A stretch of 64,000 bases of DNA from a bacterium (GTDB lineage Bacteria > Actinomycetota > Acidimicrobiia > Acidimicrobiales > Bin134). Under the pieces are notes generated by a model. That model ran no database searches. It was given only the letters and a program-made list of their open reading frames with translations, and was not told the origin of the DNA. Of the stretch, positions 1-8,647 are shown in pieces; the stretch's first letter is position 1; each line of letters begins with the position of its first letter. The position numbers and the translations under genes are program-made. The DNA is taken from positions 62,001 to 126,000 of the forward strand of contig JAPPAP010000040.1 in assembly GCA_026705465.1 (NCBI GenBank). Reading direction: 5' to 3'.

Positions 1-1161
1 CACGAACCCGAAGCGGCGGGCGTCGTAGCTGCGGACATTCACCTCGGTCTCGCCATGCACCATCCACCGGGCCAGTTCCCGCCCCAGTCCGGGTCCGTCG
101 GCGATTCCCACCTGTACCCCTGCCATCATCCAGAAGTTGGGGATGCCCGAGGGGCCCAACAGGGGCTCGCCGTCGGGGGTGTGCGCGATGGCCCCTCGAA
201 TGGCCCTCTTGATGCCCAAAGGCTCCAGCACCGGGACCCGCTCAAAGGCGCGGGCCAGCCAGAATCCGATTCGGTCGTAGTCGGCAGGGAAGAGGGGGTT
301 TTCCAGCGACCAGTCGGGTCCGTCGGGCCAAGCGGTCTCGGTATCTCGCTGCTCGTAGATGCCGATGAGCCCCGCCATCTGCTCTTGGCGCACATAGCCC
401 GACACATAGTCATCGCGCACCACGGGCAGTTCGTGTTCGAGGTCGGCGAATTCGGGCACTGTGTCGGTAACCAGATAGGTGTGCAGGGCGTTGGCCATGG
501 GCGCTGACAGGCCCACCATTCCGGCCACTCGGTGGGCGTAGCAGCCCGCCGCGTTGACCACGTGCTCGGCCCGGACGGTTCCCTGCTCGGTGACCACCTC
601 GAACGTCCCGTCGGCCCGTCGGCTGATGTCGATCACCCGATTGCTGCGGCTGATCTGCGCTCCTCGGCCGCGGGCCACCGCCACCATGGCGTTCACCGCC
701 CCGGTGGGATCCACGTGCCCGTCGTCGGGGGTCCACACTGCGCCGATCACCGACTCGACGTCGTAGAACGGATGGCGCTTGGCCATGAAGTCGCGATCCA
801 CCCACTCCATGTGGTTGCCCACGTACTCGGCCACCCCCAACTGGCCCTTGAGCCAGTCCACCTCGATGGGCTCGTAGGCCACCCGGAAGCTCCCGCTGCG
901 ATGCCACGACGGGGCGGTGCCGCTCTCAGCCTCGAGTGACCCATAGAGCTCGCAGCCGTATTTGCGGAGGTAGGCCAGGGTATAACTGGAAACCGAGTGC
1001 GTTATCTGGCCGGCGGCGTGCCATGTGGAGCCCGAGGTCAGCTCGCCCTTCTCCACCAACAAGGTGTCGGTCCAGCCCTCGTGGGCTAGGTGGTACAGCA
1101 GGCTGGCGCCGCAGATCCCACCGCCCACAATCACCACCTGGGCTGAGTCAGGCACCGCCAT
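1..1161 (-). CDS. FAD-dependent dimethylglycine/sarcosine dehydrogenase-like oxidoreductase (3' end outside window)
   Basis: Likely oxidises a secondary or tertiary amine such as dimethylglycine or sarcosine, using covalently bound FAD. The reading frame is open from an ATG at 1161 to base 1, 387 codons with no stop, so the C-terminus is missing. Residues 8-18 carry the dinucleotide-binding motif VVIVGGGICG. Residues 43-50 read SGSTWHAA, the segment that in dimethylglycine and sarcosine dehydrogenases contains the histidine (here H48) that attaches FAD. The GIADGPGLGRELARW stretch near the visible end fits the end of the DAO domain; in complete family members a folate-binding GCV_T-like domain follows, which would lie outside the window. 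The gene diverges from the HisC-like gene and faces a neighbourhood with a choline/betaine-monooxygenase-like Rieske protein, which supports amine demethylation. Exact substrate is inferred; other DAO amine oxidases are possible. Confidence 0.85.
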   Translation of the reverse strand, partial: MAVPDSAQVVIVGGGICGASLLYHLAHEGWTDTLLVEKGELTSGSTWHAAGQITHSVSSYTLAYLRKYGCELYGSLEAESGTAPSWHRSGSFRVAYEPIEVDWLKGQLGVAEYVGNHMEWVDRDFMAKRHPFYDVESVIGAVWTPDDGHVDPTGAVNAMVAVARGRGAQISRSNRVIDISRRADGTFEVVTEQGTVRAEHVVNAAGCYAHRVAGMVGLSAPMANALHTYLVTDTVPEFADLEHELPVVRDDYVSGYVRQEQMAGLIGIYEQRDTETAWPDGPDWSLENPLFPADYDRIGFWLARAFERVPVLEPLGIKRAIRGAIAHTPDGEPLLGPSGIPNFWMMAGVQVGIADGPGLGRELARWMVHGETEVNVRSYDARRFGFV

Positions 1162-1169
1162 TGGGCAGA

Positions 1170-1175
1170 ATTGTA
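1170..1175 (-). promoter_or_regulatory. Candidate -10 element for the DAO-family gene
   Basis: On the minus strand TACAAT lies 8 bases upstream of the ATG at 1161, matching the actinobacterial TANNNT pattern. The 50-base interval to the divergent gene at 1212 must hold promoters for both directions. No convincing -35 was found, so a leaderless or near-leaderless transcript is likely. Confidence 0.4.
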
Positions 1176-1211
1176 GAGTCTCGATACTTCTAGTACTCCA
1201 AGAGAGGCCCC

Positions 1212-2324
1212 ATGTTTCACGCCCATCCCGGCCTGAAAAATCCCGAGTACTACGTGCCTGGATTGGCGAGCGAGTATGTGGCCCAGCGCTACGGCATTGC
1301 CCCGGGCGATATCGCCAAGCTGGGCTCAGCAGAGAACCCCTACGGCGTCTCCCCCAAGGCAAAGACTGCCGTTGCCGACGCTCTCGACCGCCTCCACCTC
1401 TATCCGTCGTGGACCGCCGAGCCCCTGCGGGAAAAGATCGCCGACACCTACGGATATGAGCCCGACCAGGTGGTGTGCGGCGCGGGGGAGACCGAGATCA
1501 TCTCGCTGCTCATCCGGGCATTCTGCGAGCCCGGCGGAAAGATCTTGATGCCGGGTCCCTGCTTTCCCATTTACCACCTCTTTGCCGAGGCGGAGGGACG
1601 CATCCCTATCTTGGCCCACGAAGCCACCCATCGGCCCGCCATGGCGCTGGACCCCGAGGCCTACACCGCCGCCATCGACCACGACACCCGAATCGTGTTC
1701 ATCACCAATCCGCACAGCCCATCGGGCACCTGGCTGGACGAGGCCGACGTGCGCCGCCTCATCGAGGCCGCCCCCCAGGCGTTGGTGGTGCTGGACGAGG
1801 CCTATGTCCACTACTCCGACACCCCCGGCTACATCCGCCTGGCCAGGGAGTACGAGCACCTCATCGTGCTGCGCACCTTCTCGAAGGCCTACGGGCTGGC
1901 CGGGTTGCGGATCGGCTTTGGTGTGGCCGCCCGGCCGATCATCGACGCCCTCTTGGCCGTCAAGCCCACCTGGAACATGGGCCAGCTCCAGATCGCCGCC
2001 GGCGTCGCCGCCCTCGACGACAACGAGCACGTGGCCCGCACCGTGTCCACCATCGTTGAGGCCCGCCACCACGTACAAGGGCGCCTCGGGGAGTTGGACC
2101 GATTCCGCATGGTGCCCGGCAGCCGCTCCAACTTCTTCTTGGTGGAGATTCTCGACCCCGACACCGACTCCACCGAGGTGTTCAACGGCCTGCTCGAGCG
2201 GGGGGTGATTGTGAAAGACGGCGCGGTGTCGTGGCGGGGCCTCGACGACCGCTTCCTGCGCTGCGACGTGAACTTCACCGAGCGCATGGACCGCCTTGTT
2301 GACGCGCTAGCCGAAATGGGCTGA
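1212..2324 (+). CDS. PLP-dependent class I/II aminotransferase, HisC-like
   Basis: Predicted aminotransferase of fold type I, 370 residues, the usual length of histidinol-phosphate aminotransferase. SAENPYG at 39-45 is the N-terminal substrate/phosphate loop, D195 and Y198 in VVLDEAYV contact the PLP ring, and K225 in RTFSKAYGLAG is the Schiff-base lysine. An arginine in SRSNFFLVEI near the C-terminus fits the carboxylate-binding position. The ATG start is supported by AAGAGAGG about 5 bases upstream. It is followed after 7 bases by a Rieske oxygenase, so it is probably part of a catabolic operon rather than histidine biosynthesis; no other his gene is present. HisC-like enzymes are often promiscuous, and the true amino donor cannot be read from sequence. 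Confidence 0.85.
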   Translation: MFHAHPGLKNPEYYVPGLASEYVAQRYGIAPGDIAKLGSAENPYGVSPKAKTAVADALDRLHLYPSWTAEPLREKIADTYGYEPDQVVCGAGETEIISLLIRAFCEPGGKILMPGPCFPIYHLFAEAEGRIPILAHEATHRPAMALDPEAYTAAIDHDTRIVFITNPHSPSGTWLDEADVRRLIEAAPQALVVLDEAYVHYSDTPGYIRLAREYEHLIVLRTFSKAYGLAGLRIGFGVAARPIIDALLAVKPTWNMGQLQIAAGVAALDDNEHVARTVSTIVEARHHVQGRLGELDRFRMVPGSRSNFFLVEILDPDTDSTEVFNGLLERGVIVKDGAVSWRGLDDRFLRCDVNFTERMDRLVDALAEMG

Positions 2325-2331
2325 GATAGCC

Positions 2332-3405
2332 ATGGTGACGAGGGTGGGTTCTCGACACAATGGCCTAGATGGTCGCTACTACACCGACCCGGATGTGTTC
2401 GCCCATGAACTCGACCACATCTTCGCCCGCACCTGGCAGCTCGTCGGCCACGTCTCGCAAGTGGCCTCGCCGGGGCAGGTGTTCACGGCTCCGGTGGGCG
2501 ACGAGAGTGTGCTGGTGGTCAACCACGATGGGGCAGTACGAGGCTTCTACAACGTGTGCCAGCACCGCGGCCATCGGCTGATAGCAAGCGATTTCGCCGA
2601 GCTGTCGGCCATCACCTGTCCCTATCACGCTTGGACCTACGACCTCGGCGGGCGGCTCCTCACCGCCCGCGGCGAAAACGTGGGCGAGCTTTGCGTGCCC
2701 CCGGTTCGTCTCGACACCATGGCCGGATTCCTGTTCGCCAACCTCGATCCCGATGCGATTCCGCTCGAAGACACCGTTCCCGATATCGAGTCCGAGCTGT
2801 TGGCCATAGCCCCTGATGCCGACCAGCGGGTGCTGTCGTCCCGGCGCACCCAGCTGATCAACGCCAACTGGAAGATAGCGGTGGAGAACTACAACGAGTG
2901 CTACCACTGCCCCAACGTCCACAAGAGCTTCACCACCAATACGGTCAATCCTGGGAGCTATCGCATCGCCCTTCGAGGATTCACCATCCACCACACCGCG
3001 CAGGGGGCGCCCCCAAAGCCCTCCGGCGCCACCGGCCATGGCGAGGTGGGCGAGTATGGCGCCTTCTATACCTGGCCGGTGTCCTCCATCCAGTGCTATC
3101 CCGGCCGGGAGCTCAACACGTTCCGCTGGGTGCCCCTAGCCGTCGACCAGACCATGCTCATCCGAGAATGGTGGCTCGACCGGGGCGACCTCACCCCCGA
3201 ACAGCGGGAGGTGATCGAATTGGACTGGACCACCACCGTGGTGGAGGACTTGAGCATTATGGAGTCGGTGCAGAAGGGCGCGGCCAGCCGCGGCTACCGG
3301 CCCGGCCCCTTGATCGTGAATCCCAGCGGAGTGGCCGACGTCCACTCCGAGAACACCGTCGCCCATCTCCAACGGCTGCTGCTGGACGCGCTGGATGGCC
3401 CCTGA
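2332..3405 (+). CDS. Rieske non-haem iron oxygenase, choline/glycine-betaine monooxygenase-like alpha subunit
   Basis: Aromatic-ring-hydroxylase-type oxygenase of 357 residues. The Rieske cluster ligands are C76, H78 (CQHRGH), C96 and H99 (CPYHAW). The mononuclear iron site is visible in NYNECYHCPNVH (H192, H197), with a later acidic ligand in VVEDLSIMESVQ. The compact length, the NYNECYHCPNVHKSF segment and the C-terminal SVQKGAASRGY resemble choline monooxygenase and the GbcA-type oxygenase that N-demethylates glycine betaine. With the divergent dimethylglycine dehydrogenase-like gene this suggests stepwise demethylation of a quaternary amine. No reductase partner gene is nearby, so electrons must come from a reductase encoded elsewhere. 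Its last 11 bases overlap the next gene, indicating translational coupling. Confidence 0.85.
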   Translation: MVTRVGSRHNGLDGRYYTDPDVFAHELDHIFARTWQLVGHVSQVASPGQVFTAPVGDESVLVVNHDGAVRGFYNVCQHRGHRLIASDFAELSAITCPYHAWTYDLGGRLLTARGENVGELCVPPVRLDTMAGFLFANLDPDAIPLEDTVPDIESELLAIAPDADQRVLSSRRTQLINANWKIAVENYNECYHCPNVHKSFTTNTVNPGSYRIALRGFTIHHTAQGAPPKPSGATGHGEVGEYGAFYTWPVSSIQCYPGRELNTFRWVPLAVDQTMLIREWWLDRGDLTPEQREVIELDWTTTVVEDLSIMESVQKGAASRGYRPGPLIVNPSGVADVHSENTVAHLQRLLLDALDGP

Positions 3406-4792
3406 CAACCAAACGCCCTCCCGCCGTTTAGCCGACTACCTAGCCGGACTGTCAGGCAAGGTCGAGGATCGACTTCTGCACCGGGCCGCCGATGCCCTGG
3501 TCGACACCGTGGGGTGCATCATTCAGGGAGCGGGCCAGCCTTGGTCGCAGGCGGCCATTGATCATGCGCTGGCCACCGGCGGTGATGGAACGGCCACCGT
3601 GATCGGCGTTGCCCACGGCCCCGGTTCGCACACGACCCCGGCCATGGCCGCCTTCGCCAACGGCTCCTCGGCCCATGGGTTCGAACTCGACGATGTGCAT
3701 GAAGAGGCCATCAGCCATCCGGGAGCGGTGGTGGTGCCGGCCGCCTTGGCGCTGGCCGAAGACCGGGGGGCGACGAACCTCGATCTGCTCGAAGCCATCC
3801 TGATCGGCTACGAGGCTATGGGCCGAGCTGGTACCGCCGTCGGTCCGGCGGCCCACATGTTGGCCGGGTTCCATCCGACCTCGATGTCGGGGGTGTTCGG
3901 CTCGGCTGCGGCCGCGGGACGCCTGCTGGGATTCGACGGCCAAACCATGAACCATGCCTTCGGCATCGCCGTCTCGCTGGCCTCGGGCACCATGGAGTTC
4001 GCCTCCTCCGGGGGGATGGCCAAACGAATCCATGCCGGGCGAGCAGCCGAGGCCGGGCTGCTGGCTGCCTCCCTCGCCGCCCGGGGAGTAGAGGGCGCCG
4101 ACGACGGGCTAGCCGGGCGCTACGGCTTCTGTCGGGTATTCGGCGTCGAACCCGAGCTCGATCGGCTGACCGACGGGTTGGGCACCCGCTGGATGATCGA
4201 CGAGATCACGGTCAAGCCCTATGCGGCGTGCAGCGACATCCACCCGCTGATTCAAGCCACCGCTGAACTTCAGGCCGAGCACGGCTTCGACCCAGCCCAG
4301 GTCATCCGGATCGAAGCCGACTGTCCCACCAAGGCGGCCACCCAGAACAGCATGGACGGCACCACATCGGTCATGGCCGCGCAGTACTCAGCGCCTTTCA
4401 ACATCGCGGCCGCCCTCCTGGCCGACCCCCGCGACCCGGCCACCTATCGGCCGGAGCGGATTGCACACCCCGCGCTGGCCGAGCTTCAGGCCAAGGTGGC
4501 TCCGCTCCAGGCGGCCCCGGAGTTCGACCGCACTTACGCCTGGAAGATGGGGGGCAGAGTGCGGGTGTTCACCACTGGCGGAGAGGTATTTGAGCGGACC
4601 GTTCACGGCCAGAAGGGCTCCATGCACGACCCTCTGAGCCGACCGGAGCTCGATGCCAAGTTCGAACGCCTAGTGGACGGCTTGGCTCCTGTAGGCACCG
4701 CCGACGCCATTCGACAAGCGCTATTCGATCGCCATCAGCCCGCCTCCAGGCTGTTGAGCAACAGTGGCGGCGGGCCGACCCACACCGGGTGA
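3395..4792 (+). CDS. MmgE/PrpD family protein (2-methylcitrate dehydratase-like)
   Basis: Member of the MmgE/PrpD superfamily (465 residues), which includes 2-methylcitrate dehydratase, iminodisuccinate epimerase and cis-aconitate decarboxylase. The N-terminal helical domain shows the family pattern ANGSSAHGFELDDVHEEAISHPGAVVVPAALALAE, split here by positions about 88-124, and MAKRIHAGRAAEAGLLAA near 208. The second domain has KPYAACSDIHPLIQA, including the conserved lysine-proline-tyrosine. The ATG lies inside the end of the Rieske gene (11-base overlap). No prpC, prpB or prpD operon partners are present, so methylcitrate cycling is not implied. Family members commonly dehydrate or isomerise a di- or tricarboxylic acid; substrate unknown. 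Confidence 0.85.
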   Translation: MAPDNQTPSRRLADYLAGLSGKVEDRLLHRAADALVDTVGCIIQGAGQPWSQAAIDHALATGGDGTATVIGVAHGPGSHTTPAMAAFANGSSAHGFELDDVHEEAISHPGAVVVPAALALAEDRGATNLDLLEAILIGYEAMGRAGTAVGPAAHMLAGFHPTSMSGVFGSAAAAGRLLGFDGQTMNHAFGIAVSLASGTMEFASSGGMAKRIHAGRAAEAGLLAASLAARGVEGADDGLAGRYGFCRVFGVEPELDRLTDGLGTRWMIDEITVKPYAACSDIHPLIQATAELQAEHGFDPAQVIRIEADCPTKAATQNSMDGTTSVMAAQYSAPFNIAAALLADPRDPATYRPERIAHPALAELQAKVAPLQAAPEFDRTYAWKMGGRVRVFTTGGEVFERTVHGQKGSMHDPLSRPELDAKFERLVDGLAPVGTADAIRQALFDRHQPASRLLSNSGGGPTHTG

Positions 4793-4843
4793 TCGCCGTT
4801 CGGGCAAGCTTCTTGATGCCTGTCGTGTGCCACGATTGACGCC

Positions 4844-6193
4844 ATGGTCGACATCGCCACAACCGACGAGGCCGAAATTCTGGGCACCGCCGTCACTGCC
4901 TCGGGCCTCGCCGCCGATGCCCCGGTGAAGATCCCCGTCCAGCGCTACCTTTCCTCCGAATTCGCCGAACTGGAGTACGAGCGCATGTGGCCCAAGGTGT
5001 GGCACGTGGCCTGCACAGTCGACCACATCGCCAACCCCGGCGACTGGTTCGAGCATCGCCTCGGCAAGTACTCGATCATTCTGGTTCGAGGAGAAGACGG
5101 CGTGCTCCGGGGCTTCCAGAACGTCTGCCGCCACCGGGGCAACTCCATCTGCCAGGGCTCGGGCACCGGCATCACCGAGCTGCGCTGCCCCTACCACCGC
5201 TGGGCCTGGGACCTCACCGGCCGACTCCGCGAGATCCCCTCCCGCCGGGGCTTCGGCCCCATCAGCAACGACGACCTCCCCTTGGTCCCGGTACAGGTGG
5301 ACACCTGGGCCCGCCTGGTGTTCGTGAACCTCGACCTCGAGGCCGAGCCGCTGGCCGACTGGCTGGAGGGCATCCCCGACGACATCGCCTGGGCCAACCT
5401 CGACGAGTTCCGGGGCACCTACTCCACCGCCACTCCGGTGAACTGCAACTGGAAGGTGGTCAACGAGGGCTTCTCCGAGACCTACCACGTGCAGGGGCTG
5501 CACCGAGAGATGCTGGCCAGTATCAACGACGTCAACTCCCCCCAGCGCATCTGGGACCGCCACGGCGTGTCCTACCAGCCCTACGGCGTGCCCAGCCCCC
5601 GCCTGGGCCGCAACGTCGACGATCAGACGGTGTGGGAGTCGTTCGTGGTCACCCAGGGCGGCCGCATGGGGCCGGAGTACGGCGAGCCCGGCAGTCCTGT
5701 CCCCGAGGTGCCCGACGGCCAGACCCTCCAAGACGTGATCGCCCAGAAGATCAGAGACCACCAGGCCACCGTGGGCGTCGACCTGTCGGGCTACGACACC
5801 GCCCAGATCACCCACCTCAGCCAATACAACCTCTTTCCCAACACCACTGTGCTGATCAGCGCCGACATCTTCACCGTGTTGACGGCCCGGCCCGGCCCCA
5901 ACCCCGATGAGGGCGAGTTGGCCACCATCCACCTCAGCAGAATGCCATCGGCCGACGCCCCGGCCTCCTCGCCGGTGCATGTCACGGTGCCCATGGACCA
6001 GGCCGACTTCGGGTTCGTGCTCAACCAGGACTTCAGCGTCATCCGCACCATGCAGAAGGGCCTCCACCAGCCCGGCTTCACCCACGTGTGGCTCTCGGGC
6101 GAGGAGTGCCGCATCATCAACATGCACCGCCAGCTTGAGCGCTACCTGGGCCTCGAGCCCGGCGGCTGGGTGCCCGCTGACCAGGCCCGGTGA
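4844..6193 (+). CDS. Rieske (2Fe-2S) ring-hydroxylating oxygenase alpha subunit
   Basis: Second Rieske oxygenase in this run, 449 residues, longer and clearly distinct from the one at 2332. Rieske ligands are C95 and H97 in CRHRGN, and C115 and H118 in CPYHRW. The catalytic iron motif NEGFSETYHVQGLH supplies H215 and H220, and the acidic third ligand is probably in NQDFSVIRTMQKGL. Length and layout resemble terminal oxygenases acting on aromatic or alicyclic acids. Neither a beta subunit nor a reductase lies nearby, so it is probably an alpha-only oxygenase. The stop overlaps the next gene's GTG by 4 bases (GTGA). Substrate not determinable. Confidence 0.85.
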   Translation: MVDIATTDEAEILGTAVTASGLAADAPVKIPVQRYLSSEFAELEYERMWPKVWHVACTVDHIANPGDWFEHRLGKYSIILVRGEDGVLRGFQNVCRHRGNSICQGSGTGITELRCPYHRWAWDLTGRLREIPSRRGFGPISNDDLPLVPVQVDTWARLVFVNLDLEAEPLADWLEGIPDDIAWANLDEFRGTYSTATPVNCNWKVVNEGFSETYHVQGLHREMLASINDVNSPQRIWDRHGVSYQPYGVPSPRLGRNVDDQTVWESFVVTQGGRMGPEYGEPGSPVPEVPDGQTLQDVIAQKIRDHQATVGVDLSGYDTAQITHLSQYNLFPNTTVLISADIFTVLTARPGPNPDEGELATIHLSRMPSADAPASSPVHVTVPMDQADFGFVLNQDFSVIRTMQKGLHQPGFTHVWLSGEECRIINMHRQLERYLGLEPGGWVPADQAR

Positions 6194-7272
6194 GCCTGCC
6201 CGAACATCCCGAGGCCATCACCCCCGACTGGCTCACCGAGAACCTGGCCGAGCGTTATCCCGGCACGGTGGTCACCGCCGTGGAGGTGCTGGCCATCCAC
6301 GCCGGCACCAACGCTAACGCCCGCCTCGGCCTCATCTACCGGGGCGACACCGACTTGCCCGCCACCATGTTCGCCAAGCTCCCGCCGCTCGACCCCGACC
6401 GCCGAGCCCAGATCAACCAAACCGGCATGGGCCGTCGAGAGGCGCTGTTCTACCAGCGCCTGGCCCACCGCGTGCCCATGCAAACGCTCACCCCTTATGT
6501 GGCCGCCTTCGACCCCGACTCCGGTGCGTTCGTGCTGCTGCTGGAAGACCTGGACAACTCAGCCAAGTCCCTGCCCGACTACAGCACAGGGGTTCCGGTG
6601 GCCTACGCCGCTGAGGCCATGGACCACTTCGCCGAGCTCCACGCCCGCTACGAGGATCCCGAACGCCGGTCCGCCGAGGCCGACTGGGTGCCGCTGGCCA
6701 ACAAGGGCAGCGACTACGGCGCCCGCCTGCTGCGCTATGGGCTCGACAACCATCGCGACAAGCTCACCGACGCCTTCGCCGAGATCGCCGAGCTCTACAT
6801 CGGCCACACCACCGAGCTCCACCAGGCATGGGCCGCAGGCCCCATCGGCGGCCCCGCCACCGTGCTCCAGGGCGACGGCCACATCGGCAACCTGTTCGTG
6901 ACCGAGGCCGGCGGGCCGGGCTTTCTGGACTGGGGCCTCATCAACGTGGGCGCCCCTCTGCGCGACGTGAGCTACTTCCTCAACATGTCCATGGCTCCTG
7001 AAGACCGCCTCGCCCACGACAAAACCCTCATCCAGCGCTACCTCGACGCCCGCATCCAGCACGGCGCCCAGTCCATCGCCTTCGACGAGGCCTGGCTGGC
7101 CCACCGCATCCACGCCGCCTACACCGTCCCCGCCAGCTGCCAGGTGGTCACCTTCCCCGAAGACGCCTCCCCCGGTCGCCAGGCCTTCGCCGCTGCTTTC
7201 CTGGCCCGCTCCGAAGCTGCGCTGGCCGACCTCAACCCCCGCCCCGCCCTCCGCGACGCCGTGGGCCTCTAA
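6190..7272 (+). CDS. APH/ecdysteroid-kinase-like phosphotransferase
   Basis: Aminoglycoside-phosphotransferase-fold small-molecule kinase, 360 residues. The catalytic loop is QGDGHIGNLF (about 236-245), a variant of HxDxxxxN with Q in place of the first H, and the metal-binding DxG-like element is FLDWGLINVG. The N-terminal TEVLAIHAGTNANARLGLIY-type segment corresponds to the nucleotide-binding lobe. The GTG start overlaps the preceding TGA by 4 bases, so it is translationally coupled to the Rieske gene. Relatives include CHK/EcKinase proteins and the kinase halves of ACAD10/11, which phosphorylate hydroxyls on lipids or hydroxyacyl-CoAs. Antibiotic resistance is unlikely in this context. Confidence 0.75.
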   Translation: MSLPEHPEAITPDWLTENLAERYPGTVVTAVEVLAIHAGTNANARLGLIYRGDTDLPATMFAKLPPLDPDRRAQINQTGMGRREALFYQRLAHRVPMQTLTPYVAAFDPDSGAFVLLLEDLDNSAKSLPDYSTGVPVAYAAEAMDHFAELHARYEDPERRSAEADWVPLANKGSDYGARLLRYGLDNHRDKLTDAFAEIAELYIGHTTELHQAWAAGPIGGPATVLQGDGHIGNLFVTEAGGPGFLDWGLINVGAPLRDVSYFLNMSMAPEDRLAHDKTLIQRYLDARIQHGAQSIAFDEAWLAHRIHAAYTVPASCQVVTFPEDASPGRQAFAAAFLARSEAALADLNPRPALRDAVGL

Positions 7273-7279
7273 CTCGCCG

Positions 7280-7285
7280 TACCAT
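7280..7285 (+). promoter_or_regulatory. Candidate leaderless -10 (TACCAT) for the amidohydrolase at 7292
   Basis: TACCAT lies 6 bases upstream of the ATG, the spacing expected when transcription begins at the start codon. There is no Shine-Dalgarno sequence between the element and the ATG. Internal to a same-strand gene run, so it may be a secondary promoter. Confidence 0.35.
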
Positions 7286-7291
7286 GGACCC

Positions 7292-8644
7292 ATGGCTCTG
7301 GCCCAGGTTGAGCAGCACCCAGACCTGCCGTTTCTCATCAACGATGCCGACAACCACTTCGTGGAGCCCCGCGACCTGTATGTGAACTACGTCGACCCCA
7401 AGTGGCGGCACAAGGCGGTCACCTTCGAGGCCGACGAGCAGGGCCGCTGGGTGGGGGTGTTCGGGGGGCGGCCGTCCCGTCTCAACCAGGCGGTGGCCCT
7501 GGTGGCTTCCGACGACGAGGCTGCGGCTGAAGTGGCTGCCCGCGCCGTGCCCACTGCGGGCGACGAGAACCAGATGAAGGCCGGCCAGTCCAACATCCAC
7601 TCCCCGGGGATGACGCTGTCCCGGCTCAACCCCTACCGCAACCTCTCCATGGAGGAGCGCGTCGAGCTGATCGCCTACTTCCGGGATCAGGAGGAGTCGT
7701 GGGGCAACCGCGATCTGCGCTTGGCCCTCATGGACAGCCAGGGCATCGGGGCCGCTCTTATGTTCCCCAACCAAGTCCTGTCGCTGGAGTACGAGTTCGC
7801 CGACGACGTCGACGGCATCTACGCCAACACCCGGGCCTACAACCGCTGGATCAACGAGGAGATCGGCTGGGGCTACCTGGATCGCCTATTCCTGCCCGCC
7901 TATGTGTCGCTGGCCGACCCCGACGAAGCCGCCGCCGAGGTCGAGCTAGTGCTCGACCAAGGTGCCACCGTCATCCAGATCATCAGCGGCCACGCCCACG
8001 GCGGTCGTCACGACCCCCGGGGCGGCCGCTCCATGGCCGACCCGATCTACGACGGCTTCTGGGCCCGTATCAATGAGGCCGAGGCCCGAGTGGTAACCCA
8101 TCTGGGGGCCACCGACTACCAGAAGAACGGGGCCGATTGGAGCGAGGACCCCGAGGTCGGGCTGGGCGACTTCGACGCCCTCCAATGGGTTCTCTACTGG
8201 GGCGATCGCCCCGCCATGGAGACGGTGGCCGCCATGGTGCTGCACAACCTCTTCGGCCGCTTCCCCAACGTCAAGGTGTGCCTGTCGGAACAGGGCACGG
8301 TGTGGCTGCCCTACATCCTCCGCAAGATGGACCACGCCTTTCTCATGGGCCGAGGGGCCAAGTGGGGGCCGAAGCTCGACCGCCGGCCCAGCGATATCTT
8401 CCGCGACCATTTCATCGTGGCCCCATTTCCCGAGGAGAACGTGGCCCGGGTGGTGGATGCGGTGGGCATCGAGCCCATCGTGTTCGGCTCCGACTTCCCC
8501 CACAGCGAGGGGCTGCCCTTCCCCGCCCTCTACGCCACCACCCAGCTCAAGGGCATGAGCGACGCCGACATCAAGACCATCATGTGCGACAACCTGGCCC
8601 GGTTCCTCAACATCGAACCGGTGACCGTTGCCGCAGGGAGCTAG
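7292..8644 (+). CDS. Amidohydrolase family 2 (ACMSD-like) metal-dependent hydrolase
   Basis: TIM-barrel metal-dependent hydrolase of the amidohydrolase_2 family, 450 residues. The N-terminal NDADNHFVEP (from about 17) provides the HxH-like metal element of strand 1. VTHLGA in the middle supplies a metal histidine, and VFGSDFPHSEG near the C-terminus carries the catalytic aspartate. Relatives hydrolyse or decarboxylate ring carboxylates or amides. It is larger than the two paralogues at 8648 and 37575 because of an inserted stretch around residues 45-110. The ATG at 7292 is chosen because the upstream ATG at 7284 is out of frame. It closes the plus-strand run that began at 1212. Substrate unknown. 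Confidence 0.8.
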   Translation: MALAQVEQHPDLPFLINDADNHFVEPRDLYVNYVDPKWRHKAVTFEADEQGRWVGVFGGRPSRLNQAVALVASDDEAAAEVAARAVPTAGDENQMKAGQSNIHSPGMTLSRLNPYRNLSMEERVELIAYFRDQEESWGNRDLRLALMDSQGIGAALMFPNQVLSLEYEFADDVDGIYANTRAYNRWINEEIGWGYLDRLFLPAYVSLADPDEAAAEVELVLDQGATVIQIISGHAHGGRHDPRGGRSMADPIYDGFWARINEAEARVVTHLGATDYQKNGADWSEDPEVGLGDFDALQWVLYWGDRPAMETVAAMVLHNLFGRFPNVKVCLSEQGTVWLPYILRKMDHAFLMGRGAKWGPKLDRRPSDIFRDHFIVAPFPEENVARVVDAVGIEPIVFGSDFPHSEGLPFPALYATTQLKGMSDADIKTIMCDNLARFLNIEPVTVAAGS

Positions 8645-8647
8645 GCC

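Noticed and set aside
1212-2324. Histidine biosynthesis gene hisC
   Set aside because: Sequence is HisC-like, but no other his gene is near and it is tightly linked to catabolic oxygenases, so the symbol was withheld.
4721-6127. 468-codon minus-strand open frame opposite the second Rieske gene
   Set aside because: Low-complexity Gly/Val/His/Ala-rich translation, no motifs, and complete overlap with a clear oxygenase gene.
6190-7272. Aminoglycoside resistance gene
   Set aside because: APH fold is present, but the catalytic loop and gene context match metabolic small-molecule kinases rather than drug-modifying enzymes.
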